From positions 89,323 through 153,322 of the forward strand of contig NZ_JAAWWP010000018.1 of the NCBI RefSeq assembly GCF_012273655.1: a stretch of DNA of 64,000 nucleotides, in the 5' to 3' direction. Below, piece by piece: positions 25,880 to 35,557 of this stretch. The translations under genes were made by a program, and so were the position numbers. The notes beneath the pieces were generated by a model. That model was not told the DNA's origin. It saw nothing but the letters and a program-made list of their open reading frames with translations, and searched no databases. This DNA comes from Streptomyces physcomitrii (GTDB lineage Bacteria > Actinomycetota > Actinomycetes > Streptomycetales > Streptomycetaceae). Position 1 is the stretch's first letter, and each line of letters starts with the position of its first letter.

Positions 25880-26905
25880 ATGCCTTCTTTTGTCATGCCC
25901 ACATCTAGGAAGGGCGACGGCGACCCGGCACCCGCCGCCCCCGCCATCGCCGCCACCGGCCTCCACAAGGCGTACGGCGAGAAGACCGTGCTCGACGGCA
26001 TCGATCTGCGCATCCCGGCCGGTTCCGTCTTCGCGCTGCTCGGCCCGAACGGCGCGGGCAAGACCACCACCGTGCAGATCCTGTCCACGCTGATCGCGGC
26101 CGACGGCGGCCGGGCCGAGGTCGCGGGCCACGACATCGACTCCGCCCCCGACGCGGTACGCGCCGCCATCGGCGTCACCGGGCAGTTCGCCGCCCTGGAC
26201 GATCTGCTCACCGCCGAGGAGAACCTCCTCCTCATGGCCGACCTGCTGCGCCTCGGAAAGCGTGAAGGGCGGGCCCGCGCAAGGGAGTTGCTCACCCGCT
26301 TCGGCATCGCGGACGTGGCGCGGAAGCGGGCCGCGACCTTCTCCGGCGGGATGCGGCGGCGGCTCGACCTCGCCATGACGCTGGTCGGCGACCCCCGGGT
26401 GATCTTCCTGGACGAGCCGACCACCGGGCTCGACCCGCGCAGCCGCCGCACCATGTGGGAGACCGTGCGGGAACTGGTCGCGGGCGGCACCACGGTCTTC
26501 CTCACCACGCAATACCTGGAGGAGGCCGACCAGTTGGCCGACCGGATCGCCGTGCTCGACGGCGGCCGGATCGTCGCCGAGGGCACCGCCGACGAGTTGA
26601 AGGCGCGGATCCCCGGCAGCCATGTGCGGCTGCGCTTCACCGACCCCGAGGAGTACGAGCGGGCCGCCGGGGTCTTCTCCGGCGCGGCCCGGGACGAGGA
26701 GAACCTCGCTCTGCGGGTGGCGGGCGACGGCGGACTCGACGCCCTGCGCGCCCTGCTCGACCGGCTCGACGCGTCCGGGATCCGCGCCGACGGCTTCTCC
26801 GTGCACACCCCCGACCTCGACGACGTCTTCCTCACCCTGACCGGCCACGGCACCGCCGGGACCGCCGCCGACACCCCGCTCCACGTCAAGGAGACCCTCC
26901 GATGA
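25880..26905 (+). CDS. DrrA-type ABC transporter ATP-binding protein
   Basis: The product has 341 aa with a strong GGAGGG ribosome binding site. Walker A is GPNGAGKTTTV, the signature is FSGGMRRRLDLA, Walker B is VIFLDEPTTGLD, and the H-loop region is TTQYLEEADQLAD. The C-terminal DrrA domain ends PDLDDVFLTLTG. With the permease that follows (ATGA overlap) it forms a daunorubicin-resistance-type exporter. The operon probably starts at the RHH gene and includes DUF4097. Confidence 0.95.
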   Translation: MPSFVMPTSRKGDGDPAPAAPAIAATGLHKAYGEKTVLDGIDLRIPAGSVFALLGPNGAGKTTTVQILSTLIAADGGRAEVAGHDIDSAPDAVRAAIGVTGQFAALDDLLTAEENLLLMADLLRLGKREGRARARELLTRFGIADVARKRAATFSGGMRRRLDLAMTLVGDPRVIFLDEPTTGLDPRSRRTMWETVRELVAGGTTVFLTTQYLEEADQLADRIAVLDGGRIVAEGTADELKARIPGSHVRLRFTDPEEYERAAGVFSGAARDEENLALRVAGDGGLDALRALLDRLDASGIRADGFSVHTPDLDDVFLTLTGHGTAGTAADTPLHVKETLR

Positions 26906-27687
26906 GCAGCACCCTCGGCTACGCCGTGCAGGACTCGATGACCATGCTGCGGCGCAACCTCAAGCACGCGATCCGCTACCCGGCCGTGGGCCTCGGCAGC
27001 GCCCTGACCCCGATCCTCATGCTGCTGCTCTTCGTGTACGCCTTCGGTGACTCGATCGGCGCCGGGATGGGCGGCGACCGGGACGCCTACCTGGAGTACC
27101 TGACGCCCGGCATCCTCATCATGGGGGTGGCCTCCGGCTCGATGTCGACCTCCGTGGCGGTCTGCTCCGACATGACCGAGGGCATCATCAACCGCTTCCG
27201 CACCATGAACATCACCCGTTCCTCGTTCATGACGGGCCATGTGCTCGGCAGCGTCCTCGGGACCATGGTCTGCCTCGTCCTGGTGGTGGGCTTCGCGCTC
27301 GCCCTCGGCTTCCGGTCCTCGGCGAGCCCGCTCCAGTGGCTGGCGGCGGCCGGACTGCTCACCGCCATCGCCTTCGCGGTGACCTGGCTGTCGGTGCCGC
27401 TCGGCATGATCTCCCAGACCGTGGAGTCCGCGAGCAACAAGCCGCTCCTGGTGCAGTTCCTGCCGTTCCTCGGCTCCGCCTTCGTACCGGCCGGGTCGAT
27501 GTCGCCGGGCCTCAGCTGGTTCGCCGAGAACCAGCCGTTCACCCCGATGACCGAGACCCTGCGCGGACTGCTGACCGGCTCCGAGATCGGCGCCGACGGC
27601 TGGATCTCGCTCGCCTGGTGCGCCGGGATCACGCTGATCGGCTACCTCTGGTCCCGCTCCCTCTTCCGCACCACCACCAAGCGCTGA
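26902..27687 (+). CDS. DrrB-type ABC-2 transporter permease
   Basis: The product has 261 aa with six membrane segments. The family signature reads LTPGILIMGVASGSMSTSVAVCSDMTEGIINRFRTM, followed by WLSVPLGMISQTVESASNKPLLVQFLPF. It is translationally coupled to the ATPase by ATGA. It exports an unknown hydrophobic compound. Compared with the partial pair at the left edge, the architecture is the same but the permease sequences differ clearly, so this is not a recent duplication. Confidence 0.94.
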   Translation: MSSTLGYAVQDSMTMLRRNLKHAIRYPAVGLGSALTPILMLLLFVYAFGDSIGAGMGGDRDAYLEYLTPGILIMGVASGSMSTSVAVCSDMTEGIINRFRTMNITRSSFMTGHVLGSVLGTMVCLVLVVGFALALGFRSSASPLQWLAAAGLLTAIAFAVTWLSVPLGMISQTVESASNKPLLVQFLPFLGSAFVPAGSMSPGLSWFAENQPFTPMTETLRGLLTGSEIGADGWISLAWCAGITLIGYLWSRSLFRTTTKR

Positions 27688-27729
27688 GCCACCCCACCGG
27701 GTCCCGCCTCCGGCGGCCCCACACACACG

Positions 27730-27762
27730 GAACCCCTCGCGGAAGCCTCCCGCGAGGGGTTC
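27730..27762. terminator. terminator between the ABC operon and argS
   Basis: A 13-bp perfect stem (27730-27742 with 27750-27762, GAACCCCTCGCGG) around a 7-nt loop lies between the convergent permease and argS genes. It can serve both. Confidence 0.85.
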
Positions 27763-27830
27763 GTGCCGTACACCAGGCGTGCGTACACGAGGTGCTCGTG
27801 CCGTACGAGGAGCCATCGCCCCCCGGCGTC

Positions 27831-29636
27831 TCAGAGGCGCTCGGGGGTCCGGATGCCGAGCAGGGCCATGCCCTGGTGGAGGGTCCGGGCGGTGGTCTCC
27901 ACGAGGAAGAGGCGGTTCTCGACCTGGGCCGGGCTCTCCGCCTTCAGGACCGGGCACTTGTCGTAGAAAGTGGTGAGCAGCGAGGCCAGTTGGTAGAGGT
28001 ACGCGGTCAGCTTGTGCGGGGCGTACTCGGCGGCGGCCTCGGCCACGGTCTCCGCGAAGGCGTCGGCGTGCAGCCCGAGGGCCCGCTCGGCGGGGGCGAG
28101 CGCCAGCTCCGGGTGGGCCGCGCCCCGCGCCTCGCCCGCCCGGCGCAGGATCGACTGGATCCGGGCGTAGGCGTACTGGAGGTACACGCTGGTGTCGCCG
28201 TTGAGCGAGACCATCTGGTCCAGGTCGAACTTGTAGTCCCGGCTGGCGGAGGTGGACAGGTCCGCGTACTTCACCGCGCCGATGCCGACCTGGGCGCCCC
28301 GCTCGGCGATCTCCGCCTCGGAGAGCCGCTCGCCCTCCGGGAGCCCCTCGGCCTTCTCCCGTACGACCGCGCCGGCCCGCTCGACGGCCTCGTCGAGGAG
28401 GTCCACCAGGCGTACCGTCTCGCCCTCCCGGGTCTTGAAGGGCTTGCCGTCCTTGCCGAGGACCGTGCCGAAGGCCAGCTGCCGGGCCGTGACCTCCTTG
28501 TTCAGCCAGCCCGCCCGCCGCGCGGTCTCGAAGACCATCTTGAAGTGCAGGGACTGCCGGGCGTCGACCACGTAGAGCAGCGTGGTGGCCTTGAGGTCGA
28601 AGACCCGGTTGCGGATCGCGGAGAGGTCGGTGGCCGCGTAGCCGTAGCCGCCGTCGGACTTGCGCACGATCAGCGGGACCGGGTTGCCGTCCGGGCCCTT
28701 GACGTCGTCGAAGAAGACGCAGAGGGCGCCCTCGGAGACCACCGCGACACCGGACTCCTCCAGGAGCCGGCAGGTCTCGGCGAGCATGTCGTTGTAGCCG
28801 GACTCGCCGACGATGTCCGCGTCCTCGATGACCATGTCGAGCTTGTCGAAGACGGAGTAGAAGTAGACCTTCGACTCGTCGACGAACTTCTGCCAGACGG
28901 CCAGCGTGTCGGGGTCCCCGGCCTGGAGGTCGACGACCTTGCGCCGGGCCCGGTCCTTGAACTCCGGGTCGGCGTCGAAGAGGGCGCGGGCCGCCTTGTA
29001 GAGCCGGTCCAGGTTGGACATGGCCTCCTCGCCGGAGACGGCGGCGCTCCCGGCGGTCCCGGCGTCCTCGGCGGAGTGGTCCAGCTCGTGCGGGTGCTCG
29101 ATCAGGTACTGGATGAGCATGCCGAACTGGGTGCCCCAGTCGCCGATGTGGTGCCGGGGCACCACGCTCTCGCCGGTGAACCGCAGGATCTGGGCGACCG
29201 CGTCGCCGATGACCGCCGAGCGCAGATGGCCGACGTGCATCTCCTTGGCGACGTTCGGCTGGGCGTAGTCGATGACCGTGGTGCCCGCCGCCGGGGACAG
29301 CGGCACACCGAGCCGCCCCTCGGGGTCCGCGAGCCGGGCGGCGAGGTTCTCGGTGATCGCCCGGTCGGTGACGGTGAGGTTGAGGAAGCCCGGCCCGGAG
29401 ACCTCGGCCTCCGCGATCACGGTGCCCTTGTCCAGTGAGTCGAGGACCTGCCCGGCCAGCTCCCGCGGGTTGGCCTTCGCCTTCTTGGCCAGCGCGAGGA
29501 TGCCGTTGGCCTGGAAGTCGGCCCGGTCACTGCGTCGCAGCAGCGGGTCGGCGGCGCCGGCTTCCGGCAGGGCAGCCGAAAGCGCGTCCGCGAGACGCTG
29601 GTGGACCGAAGCGGTGAGCGACGTGACCGAGGCCAT
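27831..29636 (-). CDS. argS: arginyl-tRNA synthetase
   Basis: The product has 601 aa. It is a class I synthetase: the HIGH motif appears as HVGHLRSAVIGD after YAQPNVAKEM, an N-terminal Add-1 domain binds the tRNA elbow, and the C-terminal DALR anticodon domain ends YDKCPVLKAE. It charges tRNA-Arg in the cytoplasm. The ATG start matches the usual MASV N-terminus. A GTG 13 codons upstream (29675) with a possible GATACT -10 box in front is an alternative. The gene is divergent from lysS, as I recall for S. coelicolor. Confidence 0.95.
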   Translation of the reverse strand: MASVTSLTASVHQRLADALSAALPEAGAADPLLRRSDRADFQANGILALAKKAKANPRELAGQVLDSLDKGTVIAEAEVSGPGFLNLTVTDRAITENLAARLADPEGRLGVPLSPAAGTTVIDYAQPNVAKEMHVGHLRSAVIGDAVAQILRFTGESVVPRHHIGDWGTQFGMLIQYLIEHPHELDHSAEDAGTAGSAAVSGEEAMSNLDRLYKAARALFDADPEFKDRARRKVVDLQAGDPDTLAVWQKFVDESKVYFYSVFDKLDMVIEDADIVGESGYNDMLAETCRLLEESGVAVVSEGALCVFFDDVKGPDGNPVPLIVRKSDGGYGYAATDLSAIRNRVFDLKATTLLYVVDARQSLHFKMVFETARRAGWLNKEVTARQLAFGTVLGKDGKPFKTREGETVRLVDLLDEAVERAGAVVREKAEGLPEGERLSEAEIAERGAQVGIGAVKYADLSTSASRDYKFDLDQMVSLNGDTSVYLQYAYARIQSILRRAGEARGAAHPELALAPAERALGLHADAFAETVAEAAAEYAPHKLTAYLYQLASLLTTFYDKCPVLKAESPAQVENRLFLVETTARTLHQGMALLGIRTPERL

Positions 29637-29917
29637 GGAAGGGAAGCCGTTCTCCTGGAGGATGTGGACAGACACGGTCAGTATCCCATGGGGTGTAAAA
29701 CGGTTTTCCCGTCCCGCGCGCCCCGCGCCCGCCCGTACGTGAGGGCTTCGTCCCCCGCCGGGTGAGGTGCCTCGCCCCCGCCGCGCACCCGGGAGAAAGT
29801 GGTTTTCGCGCTCGGCGCCCGTGCTGGGACAATGGTGCCGTCCGGCCTCCGGGCCCCCGGAATCCGCCAGGACCGCGGGAACCTCAGGAACCTCTGGAAG
29901 AAAGAGACGTACCGATC

Positions 29918-31642
29918 GTGGCGCAGAGCACCGAGACCGCCGACTGGGTCTCCCGTTTCGCCGATGAGGTCATCGCCGAATCCGAGAGCCGTGCCCCGGG
30001 CGCACTCGTCGTGGTGGCCTCCGGGCTCTCCCCCTCCGGCCCCATCCACCTGGGCAACCTGCGCGAGGTCATGACCCCGCACCTGGTCGCCGACGAGATC
30101 CGCCGCCGCGGCCGCGAGGTGCGCCACCTCATCTCCTGGGACGACTACGACCGCTACCGCAAGGTCCCGGCCGGGGTCCCGGGCGTCGACGAGTCCTGGG
30201 CCGCGCACATCGGCAAGCCGCTGACCTCGGTGCCCGCCCCCGAGGGCTCCCCGCACCCGAACTGGGCGGAGCACTTCAAGGCCGCGATGACCGAGGCCCT
30301 CGGCGCGCTGGGCGTGGAGTTCGACGGCATCAGCCAGACCGCGCAGTACACCTCCGGCGCCTACCGCGAGCAGATCCTGCACGCCATGCGCCACCGCGGC
30401 GACATCGACGCGATCCTCGCCCAGTACCGCACGAAGAAGGCCCCGCCGAAGAAGTCGCAGAAGCCGGTGGACGAGGCCGAGCTGGAGGCCGCCGAGGGCT
30501 CCGGCGCCGCGGCCGAGGACGACGGCAGCTCCGGCAGCGGCTACTTCCCGTACAAGCCCTACTGCGGGCGCTGCGGGCGCGACTTCACCACCGTCACCGC
30601 CTACGAGGACGAGTCCACCGCGCTGACCTACCTCTGCGGGGCCGAGGGCTGCGGCTTCGAGGAGACCGTGCGGCTCAGCGAGTTCGACCGGGGCAAGCTG
30701 GTGTGGAAGGTCGACTGGCCGATGCGCTGGGCCTACGAGGGCGTGGTCTTCGAGCCCTCCGGCGTCGACCACTCCTCGCCCGGCTCCTCCTTCCAGGTCG
30801 GCGGGCAGATCGTCGGCATCTTCGGCGGCAAGCAGCCGATCGGCCCGATGTACGCCTTCGTCGGCATCAGCGGCATGGCCAAGATGTCCTCCTCCAAGGG
30901 CGGCGTGCCCACCCCCGGCGACGCCCTGCGGATCATGGAGCCCCAGCTCCTTCGCTGGCTCTACGCACGCCGCCGCCCCAACCAGTCCTTCAAGATCGCC
31001 TTCGACCAGGAGATCCAGCGGCTGTACGACGAGTGGGACAAGCTCAGCGCCAAGGTCGCCGACGGCAGCGCGCTGCCCGCCGACGCCGCCGCGCACAGCC
31101 GCGCGGTCGGCACCGCCGCCGGTGAACTGCCGCGCACCCCGCGCCCGTTGCCGTACCGCACCCTCGCCTCGGTCGCCGACATCACCGCGGGCGCCGAGGA
31201 CCAGACGCTGCGCATCCTCACCGAACTCGACCCGGACACCCCGCTGACCGGCCTGGACGAGGTGCGCCCCCGCCTGGACCGCGCCGAGGCCTGGATCAAC
31301 ACCCAGGTCCCCGCCGACCAGCGCACCCTGGTGCGCACCGCGCCCGACGGGGAACTGCTCTCCACCCTGGACGAGGAGGCCCGCGAATCGCTGCGGCTGC
31401 TCGTCGAGGGCCTGGACTCCCACTGGTCCCTGGACGGCCTGACCACCCTCGTCTACGGGGTGCCCAAGCAGCGCGCGGGCCTCGCGCCGGACGCCAAGCC
31501 GACGCCCGAACTCAAGGTGGCCCAGCGCGCGTTCTTCGCCCTGCTCTACCGGCTCCTGGTCGGCCGGGACACCGGACCGCGGCTGCCCACCCTGCTGCTC
31601 GCGGTCGGCGCGGAGCGGGTACGCAAGCTGCTCGGGTCCTGA
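29918..31642 (+). CDS. lysS: class I lysyl-tRNA synthetase
   Basis: The product has 574 aa with a GTG start. It is the archaeal-type class I LysRS: HIGH-like PSGPIHLGNLREV near residue 40, a four-Cys zinc module (CGRCGRDF then CGAEGCGF), and KMSKS as AKMSSSKG. It charges tRNA-Lys. Streptomyces usually also have a class II LysRS elsewhere, so having the class I form is normal for the genus but rare in bacteria. A Lys/Glu/Ser-rich insert (about residues 175-205) looks flexible. Confidence 0.95.
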   Translation: MAQSTETADWVSRFADEVIAESESRAPGALVVVASGLSPSGPIHLGNLREVMTPHLVADEIRRRGREVRHLISWDDYDRYRKVPAGVPGVDESWAAHIGKPLTSVPAPEGSPHPNWAEHFKAAMTEALGALGVEFDGISQTAQYTSGAYREQILHAMRHRGDIDAILAQYRTKKAPPKKSQKPVDEAELEAAEGSGAAAEDDGSSGSGYFPYKPYCGRCGRDFTTVTAYEDESTALTYLCGAEGCGFEETVRLSEFDRGKLVWKVDWPMRWAYEGVVFEPSGVDHSSPGSSFQVGGQIVGIFGGKQPIGPMYAFVGISGMAKMSSSKGGVPTPGDALRIMEPQLLRWLYARRRPNQSFKIAFDQEIQRLYDEWDKLSAKVADGSALPADAAAHSRAVGTAAGELPRTPRPLPYRTLASVADITAGAEDQTLRILTELDPDTPLTGLDEVRPRLDRAEAWINTQVPADQRTLVRTAPDGELLSTLDEEARESLRLLVEGLDSHWSLDGLTTLVYGVPKQRAGLAPDAKPTPELKVAQRAFFALLYRLLVGRDTGPRLPTLLLAVGAERVRKLLGS

Positions 31643-31659
31643 AGCCCACCGCCGCCCGC

Positions 31660-31750
31660 GGGGCTTGAGCACCAGCCCCGCCACCCCGGGGCTTGAGCAC
31701 CGGGCCCGCCTCGGGGCCTGAGCACCGAGCCCGCCCGAGGTCTGAGCACC
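31660..31750. repeat. four imperfect 24-28 bp repeats around GGGGCTTGAGCACC
   Basis: Units start at 31660, 31688, 31713 and 31737. The core GGGGCTTGAGCACC is exact in the first two, GGGGCCTGAGCACC in the third and GAGGTCTGAGCACC in the fourth. They lie directly after the lysS stop and before its terminator. No function is evident. Confidence 0.8.
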
Positions 31751-31763
31751 GCGGCCCCGCCTC

Positions 31764-31808
31764 CGCCGAAGGGCGCCGTTCCCCGCACCGGGACGGCGCC
31801 CTTCGGCG
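31764..31808 (+). terminator. lysS terminator
   Basis: A 16-bp perfect stem (31764-31779 with 31793-31808, CGCCGAAGGGCGCCGT) around a 13-nt loop lies 122 bp downstream of the lysS stop. Confidence 0.85.
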
Positions 31809-31990
31809 TGCCCGGGGCCCTCCGCACGCCCGGCCCGGCGTATACGTATCACTGCAATCTGCACCATTTCGCTGCCGGGGCGCGGCCCGGGCGCTCCCGC
31901 CCCGCATGGCCTCCCCGGCCGCGGACAGATGAGGAGCGGGAGCACGAGCAGGTACCGGCGGCAGGCGGGCACACCGAGGAGGCAGTGCGG

Positions 31991-33439
31991 ATGACGGCAG
32001 CGGCGGACATCTCACCCAAGGACGAGGAACCGCGAGGCGAACCGGGCGCGGACCAGGCGGCGCACCAGCGGGCCTTTCTGCGCAGGCTGACCCTGGCCAC
32101 CGGCGGCGGCATGTTCATCGACGGCTTCGTCTTCGCCTCCTTCGCCGCCGCGCTCGCCGGCGGGGCGATGTCCCGGGACATCGGGGTGACCTCGACCTGG
32201 ACCGAGCTGATCTCCGCCTCCACCCTCATCGGCACCTTCTTCGGCGGACTGCTGCTCGGCTATGTCACCGACCGGCTCGGCCGCAAGCCGATGTTCACCC
32301 TCGACCTCTCGGTCTTCCTGGTCACCGCCCTGCTGATGTTCACCGTCACCGAGGTCTGGCAGCTCTTCGTCCTCGGCCTGGTGATGGGCCTCGCGGTCGG
32401 CGCCGACTACTCGATCGGCTCCCCGCTGCTCGCCGAGTTCTCGCCGAGCGCCCGGCGCGGCCACTACCTCGGCATCCTCGAAATACTGTGGAACGTCGGC
32501 TACGTGGTCGCCTACCTCCTCGGCTACCTGATCAACACCCACTGGCCCGACGCCTGGCACTGGACGCTCGCCGCCAGCGCCGTCCCCGCCGTGCTCTGCC
32601 TGCTCGCCCGGCACGGGCTGCCCGAGTCCCCGCGCTGGCTGCTCTCCAAGGGCCGCAAGGACGAGGCCAAGGCCGTCATCGAGGCCCATCTGCGGCACGT
32701 GGGCGCCGGCGGTTCCGCCGCCCAGCGCGCTCAGGCGGCCGCGGACGCCGAGGACCTGCGCGCCGAGCAGGCCGAGGAGACCCGCTACCGCGACCTCTTC
32801 TCGCCCGCCTACCGGCAGCGCTCGCTCTTCGTCTGCACCTTCTGGATCTGCATCGTGCTGCCCTACTTCGCGCTGACCTTCTTCCAGCCCACCGTGCTGC
32901 GCGCCATCGGCCTCGGCGGCAGCGCGCTGGCCGGTGCCCTGATCGGCACCTTCATCGCGCTGCTCGGCGCGGTCACCGGCTGGTACCTGGTCGACCGGGT
33001 CGGGCGGCGGCAGATCCTGGTCGGCCCGATGTTCGGCTGCGCGCTCGCCCTCTTCCTGGTCAGCCTCGGCGACCTGCTCCCGATCTGGCTCGCCACCGGC
33101 TGCTTCTTCGGCTACCTCTACTCGTACGGGATCATGAGCATCCTGCCCGGCATCTACCCGGAGGAGGTCTTCCCGACCTCGATCCGCACCTCCGGGGTGG
33201 GCATGGCCTCGGGCGCCAGCCGGATCGGCGCGGCCATCGGCACCTTCCTGCTGCCGCTCTCCCTGGACCACCTGGGCCTGAGCTGGTCGATGATCTTCAT
33301 GGCCACGGTCTCGCTGATCGGCGGCATCACCTCCTACCGCTGGGCCCCGGAGACCAACGGCCTGCGCCTGACCCACGCGGCCCGCGGCGAGGGGCAGCCG
33401 GTTCCGGCGGGGGCGGGGGCGGGTACGGAGGGGGGCTGA
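31991..33439 (+). CDS. MFS transporter, sugar-porter-like
   Basis: The product has 482 aa from the ATG behind GAGGAGGCAGTGCGG. It has about twelve membrane segments and carries the family loop motifs DRLGRKPMF (after TM2), PESPRWLLSKGR (middle loop) and DRVGRRQILVG (after TM8), which place it with sugar porter or metabolite:H+ symporters of the major facilitator superfamily. The C-terminus is Gly/Ala-rich. The substrate cannot be told, as there is no neighbouring catabolic gene. Confidence 0.9.
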   Translation: MTAAADISPKDEEPRGEPGADQAAHQRAFLRRLTLATGGGMFIDGFVFASFAAALAGGAMSRDIGVTSTWTELISASTLIGTFFGGLLLGYVTDRLGRKPMFTLDLSVFLVTALLMFTVTEVWQLFVLGLVMGLAVGADYSIGSPLLAEFSPSARRGHYLGILEILWNVGYVVAYLLGYLINTHWPDAWHWTLAASAVPAVLCLLARHGLPESPRWLLSKGRKDEAKAVIEAHLRHVGAGGSAAQRAQAAADAEDLRAEQAEETRYRDLFSPAYRQRSLFVCTFWICIVLPYFALTFFQPTVLRAIGLGGSALAGALIGTFIALLGAVTGWYLVDRVGRRQILVGPMFGCALALFLVSLGDLLPIWLATGCFFGYLYSYGIMSILPGIYPEEVFPTSIRTSGVGMASGASRIGAAIGTFLLPLSLDHLGLSWSMIFMATVSLIGGITSYRWAPETNGLRLTHAARGEGQPVPAGAGAGTEGG

Positions 33440-33447
33440 GGGTTCGG

Positions 33448-33511
33448 CCCGGTCCGTACGCGGGTGCCGGGCCGCTCAGACCCGGTCCCTACGCGGGTGC
33501 CGGGCCGCTCA
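33448..33511. repeat. 31-bp direct repeat, two copies
   Basis: 33448-33478 and 33481-33511 are the same except for one base (CCGTACG against CCCTACG). Each copy contains CCCGG...CCGGG arms. They lie just after the MFS stop, so they may act as tandem weak terminators. Confidence 0.85.
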
Positions 33512-33547
33512 ACGGCCGTACGCGGCAAGCCGGTTGGGAAGGCTGGG

Positions 33548-33572
33548 CCGTGTCGGGACTTTCCGGACACGG
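33548..33572. terminator. small terminator between convergent genes
   Basis: CCGTGTC pairs with GACACGG, extended by GGA/TCC past one mismatch. The hairpin sits between the MFS gene and the convergent DUF2637 gene, overlapping nothing. Confidence 0.65.
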
Positions 33573-33573
33573 T

Positions 33574-35190
33574 CTAGGAGTAGGACTCCGCGTCCAGCTC
33601 CTGCTGGTAGCGCACCTGGAAGTCGCGCAGGTACGGCCGCAGGGTGCTCTCCGCCAGGGGCTCCCCGGACTGGCCGCGGATCCCGTACAGCTCCTGCAAG
33701 TACCGCCCGAACTGGCGGGCGTTGGGGAAGCCCTGGTTCTCGCTCACATACTTCCGGAAGGCCTGGAAGTAGATCTCCCCACGGGAGACGTCATCGGGCA
33801 ACTCCGGCCCCGGCACGCCCTGTTCGGGCCCCGCCTGCTCCTCGCGCGGCCCCGGGATCTGCGCCCCGGTCCGCCCGGAAGCCGCCGAGGAACCGCCGAG
33901 GCGCCGGGTGCGGTTCGGGCCCGAGGGCACCCGCCAGCCGGCCTCCTCCTCCCCGAACTCCCCCTGGAACGGCTCCGGTTCGGGCAACTCGTCCGGCACC
34001 GGCAGCTCCTGCGGCAGCGCCTCCTCCGGCGCCACGGGGTACTGCCCGGCCTCCGGCACCCGGGCCCGCCGGGCCGCCGCCGGGTCCATGGCCTCGGGGT
34101 CCGCGAGGTCCTCGTAGGACTCACGGTCCTCGTACTGCTCGGGGTGCTCGGGGTGCTCGGCGTGTTCGGGGTGTTCGGGTTTCTCGAAGTGCCGGGCGCT
34201 CTCGGGGTGTTCAGGCCGTGCCGCCTTCTCCCAGCCCGGCCCGCCACCCGCCTGCTGCTGCTCCTCGTACCACTGCTCGTACTGCTCCTCCGGTACGTAC
34301 GTGGGGTCGTACGCGCCCTCGTACGGCACCGGATGCGGCTGGGCCGCGAACCACGGGCTCTCCTGCGGGAGTTGCTGCTCCCGCTCCGGCTCCGCGTAGC
34401 GCTGCCGGGCGTCCCCCGGCACGGGCCCGGCGGCGGGCCGGGCGGCTTCCGCGGCGGGCTCCAGGGCGCGGGCGGGCGGTGCGCTCGGCAGCAGGGAGGC
34501 CTCGATACCGGCGGCGGCGAGGCCGGAGGGGGCGGTCTCGGCGAGGGGGACGCCGTAGCGGGCCAGGCGCAGCGGCATCAGGGATTCGACGGGGGCCTTG
34601 CGGCGCCAGGCGCGGCCGAAGCGGGAGCGCAGCCGGGCCTGGTAGACGAGACGTTCCTGTTCGAGCTTGATGACCTGCTCGTAGGAGCGCAGTTCCCACA
34701 GCTTCATCCGCCGCCACAGCAGGAAGGTCGGCACCGGCGAGAGCAGCCAGCGGGTCAGCCGCACGCCCTCCATGTGCTTGTCGGCGGTGATGTCCGCGAT
34801 CCGCCCGATCGCGTGCCGCGCCGCCTCCACCGCCACGATGAACAGCACCGGGATCACCCCGTGCATGCCCACACCCAGCGGATCGGGCCAGGCCGCCGCC
34901 CCGTTGAACGCGATCGTCGCCGCCGTCAGCAGCCACGCCGTCTGCCGCAGCAGCGGGAAAGGGATCCGGATCCACGTCAGCAGCAGATCCAGCGCGAGCA
35001 GCACACAGATCCCCGCGTCGATACCGATCGGGAACACCAGCGAGAAGTCCCCGAACCCCTTCTTCTCCGCCAACTCCCGCACGGCCGCATACGAACCCGC
35101 GAAACCGATACCCGCGATGACGACCGCACCGGCCACCACCACACCGATGAGTATGCGATGCGTCCGAGTCAGCTGCAGTGGCGCGGCCAC
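33574..35190 (-). CDS. DUF2637 membrane protein with long acidic C-terminus
   Basis: The product has 538 aa from GTG 35190 behind GGGGAGAAG. The first 130 residues hold four membrane helices (ILIGVVVAGAVVIAGIGFAG and so on), the DUF2637 domain seen in Streptomyces chromosomal and plasmid-transfer (Spd-like) proteins. A basic cytoplasmic segment follows (LWELRSYEQVIKLEQERLVYQARL), then a long Glu/Pro/Gln-rich low-complexity region with an EHPEHAEHPEHPEQYE repeat. The end is a conserved helical module, GEIYFQAFRKYVSENQGFPN, resembling a DNA-binding domain found at the end of replication or transfer regulators. The function is unknown. Confidence 0.8.
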   Translation of the reverse strand: MAAPLQLTRTHRILIGVVVAGAVVIAGIGFAGSYAAVRELAEKKGFGDFSLVFPIGIDAGICVLLALDLLLTWIRIPFPLLRQTAWLLTAATIAFNGAAAWPDPLGVGMHGVIPVLFIVAVEAARHAIGRIADITADKHMEGVRLTRWLLSPVPTFLLWRRMKLWELRSYEQVIKLEQERLVYQARLRSRFGRAWRRKAPVESLMPLRLARYGVPLAETAPSGLAAAGIEASLLPSAPPARALEPAAEAARPAAGPVPGDARQRYAEPEREQQLPQESPWFAAQPHPVPYEGAYDPTYVPEEQYEQWYEEQQQAGGGPGWEKAARPEHPESARHFEKPEHPEHAEHPEHPEQYEDRESYEDLADPEAMDPAAARRARVPEAGQYPVAPEEALPQELPVPDELPEPEPFQGEFGEEEAGWRVPSGPNRTRRLGGSSAASGRTGAQIPGPREEQAGPEQGVPGPELPDDVSRGEIYFQAFRKYVSENQGFPNARQFGRYLQELYGIRGQSGEPLAESTLRPYLRDFQVRYQQELDAESYS

Positions 35191-35557
35191 CTTCTCCCCT
35201 CCCGCTCTCCGAGTCCCGCTCCGGGCACCGGCTCCGCACCGGTGGCCCGTCCCACGGGCGGGCCCGCGGATCCGGGACATGCGCGCAACAGACTGGCACA
35301 CCTGTACGGGGAACGGACGACCGGCAGGCCGAGAGCCCGGCGACCGGAGGTCACCGGGCTCTGCGCCACGGTGGTCAAGTACCCGCGTCCGCACCCTGGT
35401 TGAGGTGCGTGGATCCCGCTTTGCCCGACCGGGGCGAGCGGGGAGGACGCCCCGGCTCCGTTACGGATCCGGAATCTTGCACCGGGAGCCGTCGGCCGGA
35501 GCCGGGCACGGGCACGGGCACGGGAAGCGGACCGCAAGCGGGGCCCGCGCGCGACCG
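35191..35557. other. intergenic region
   Basis: I see no gene or RNA in these 367 bp. A short stem GCACC/GGTGC lies near 35393-35410. The promoter of the DUF2637 gene must be here. Confidence 0.45.

Noticed and set aside
29697..29707. AAAACGGTTTT palindrome between argS and lysS
   Set aside because: Short, and such a sequence can arise by chance in a low-GC promoter; no further support.
35391..35411. tRNA-like stem near a GTGGATCCC sequence
   Set aside because: No acceptor stem, anticodon arm or T-loop can be built around it.
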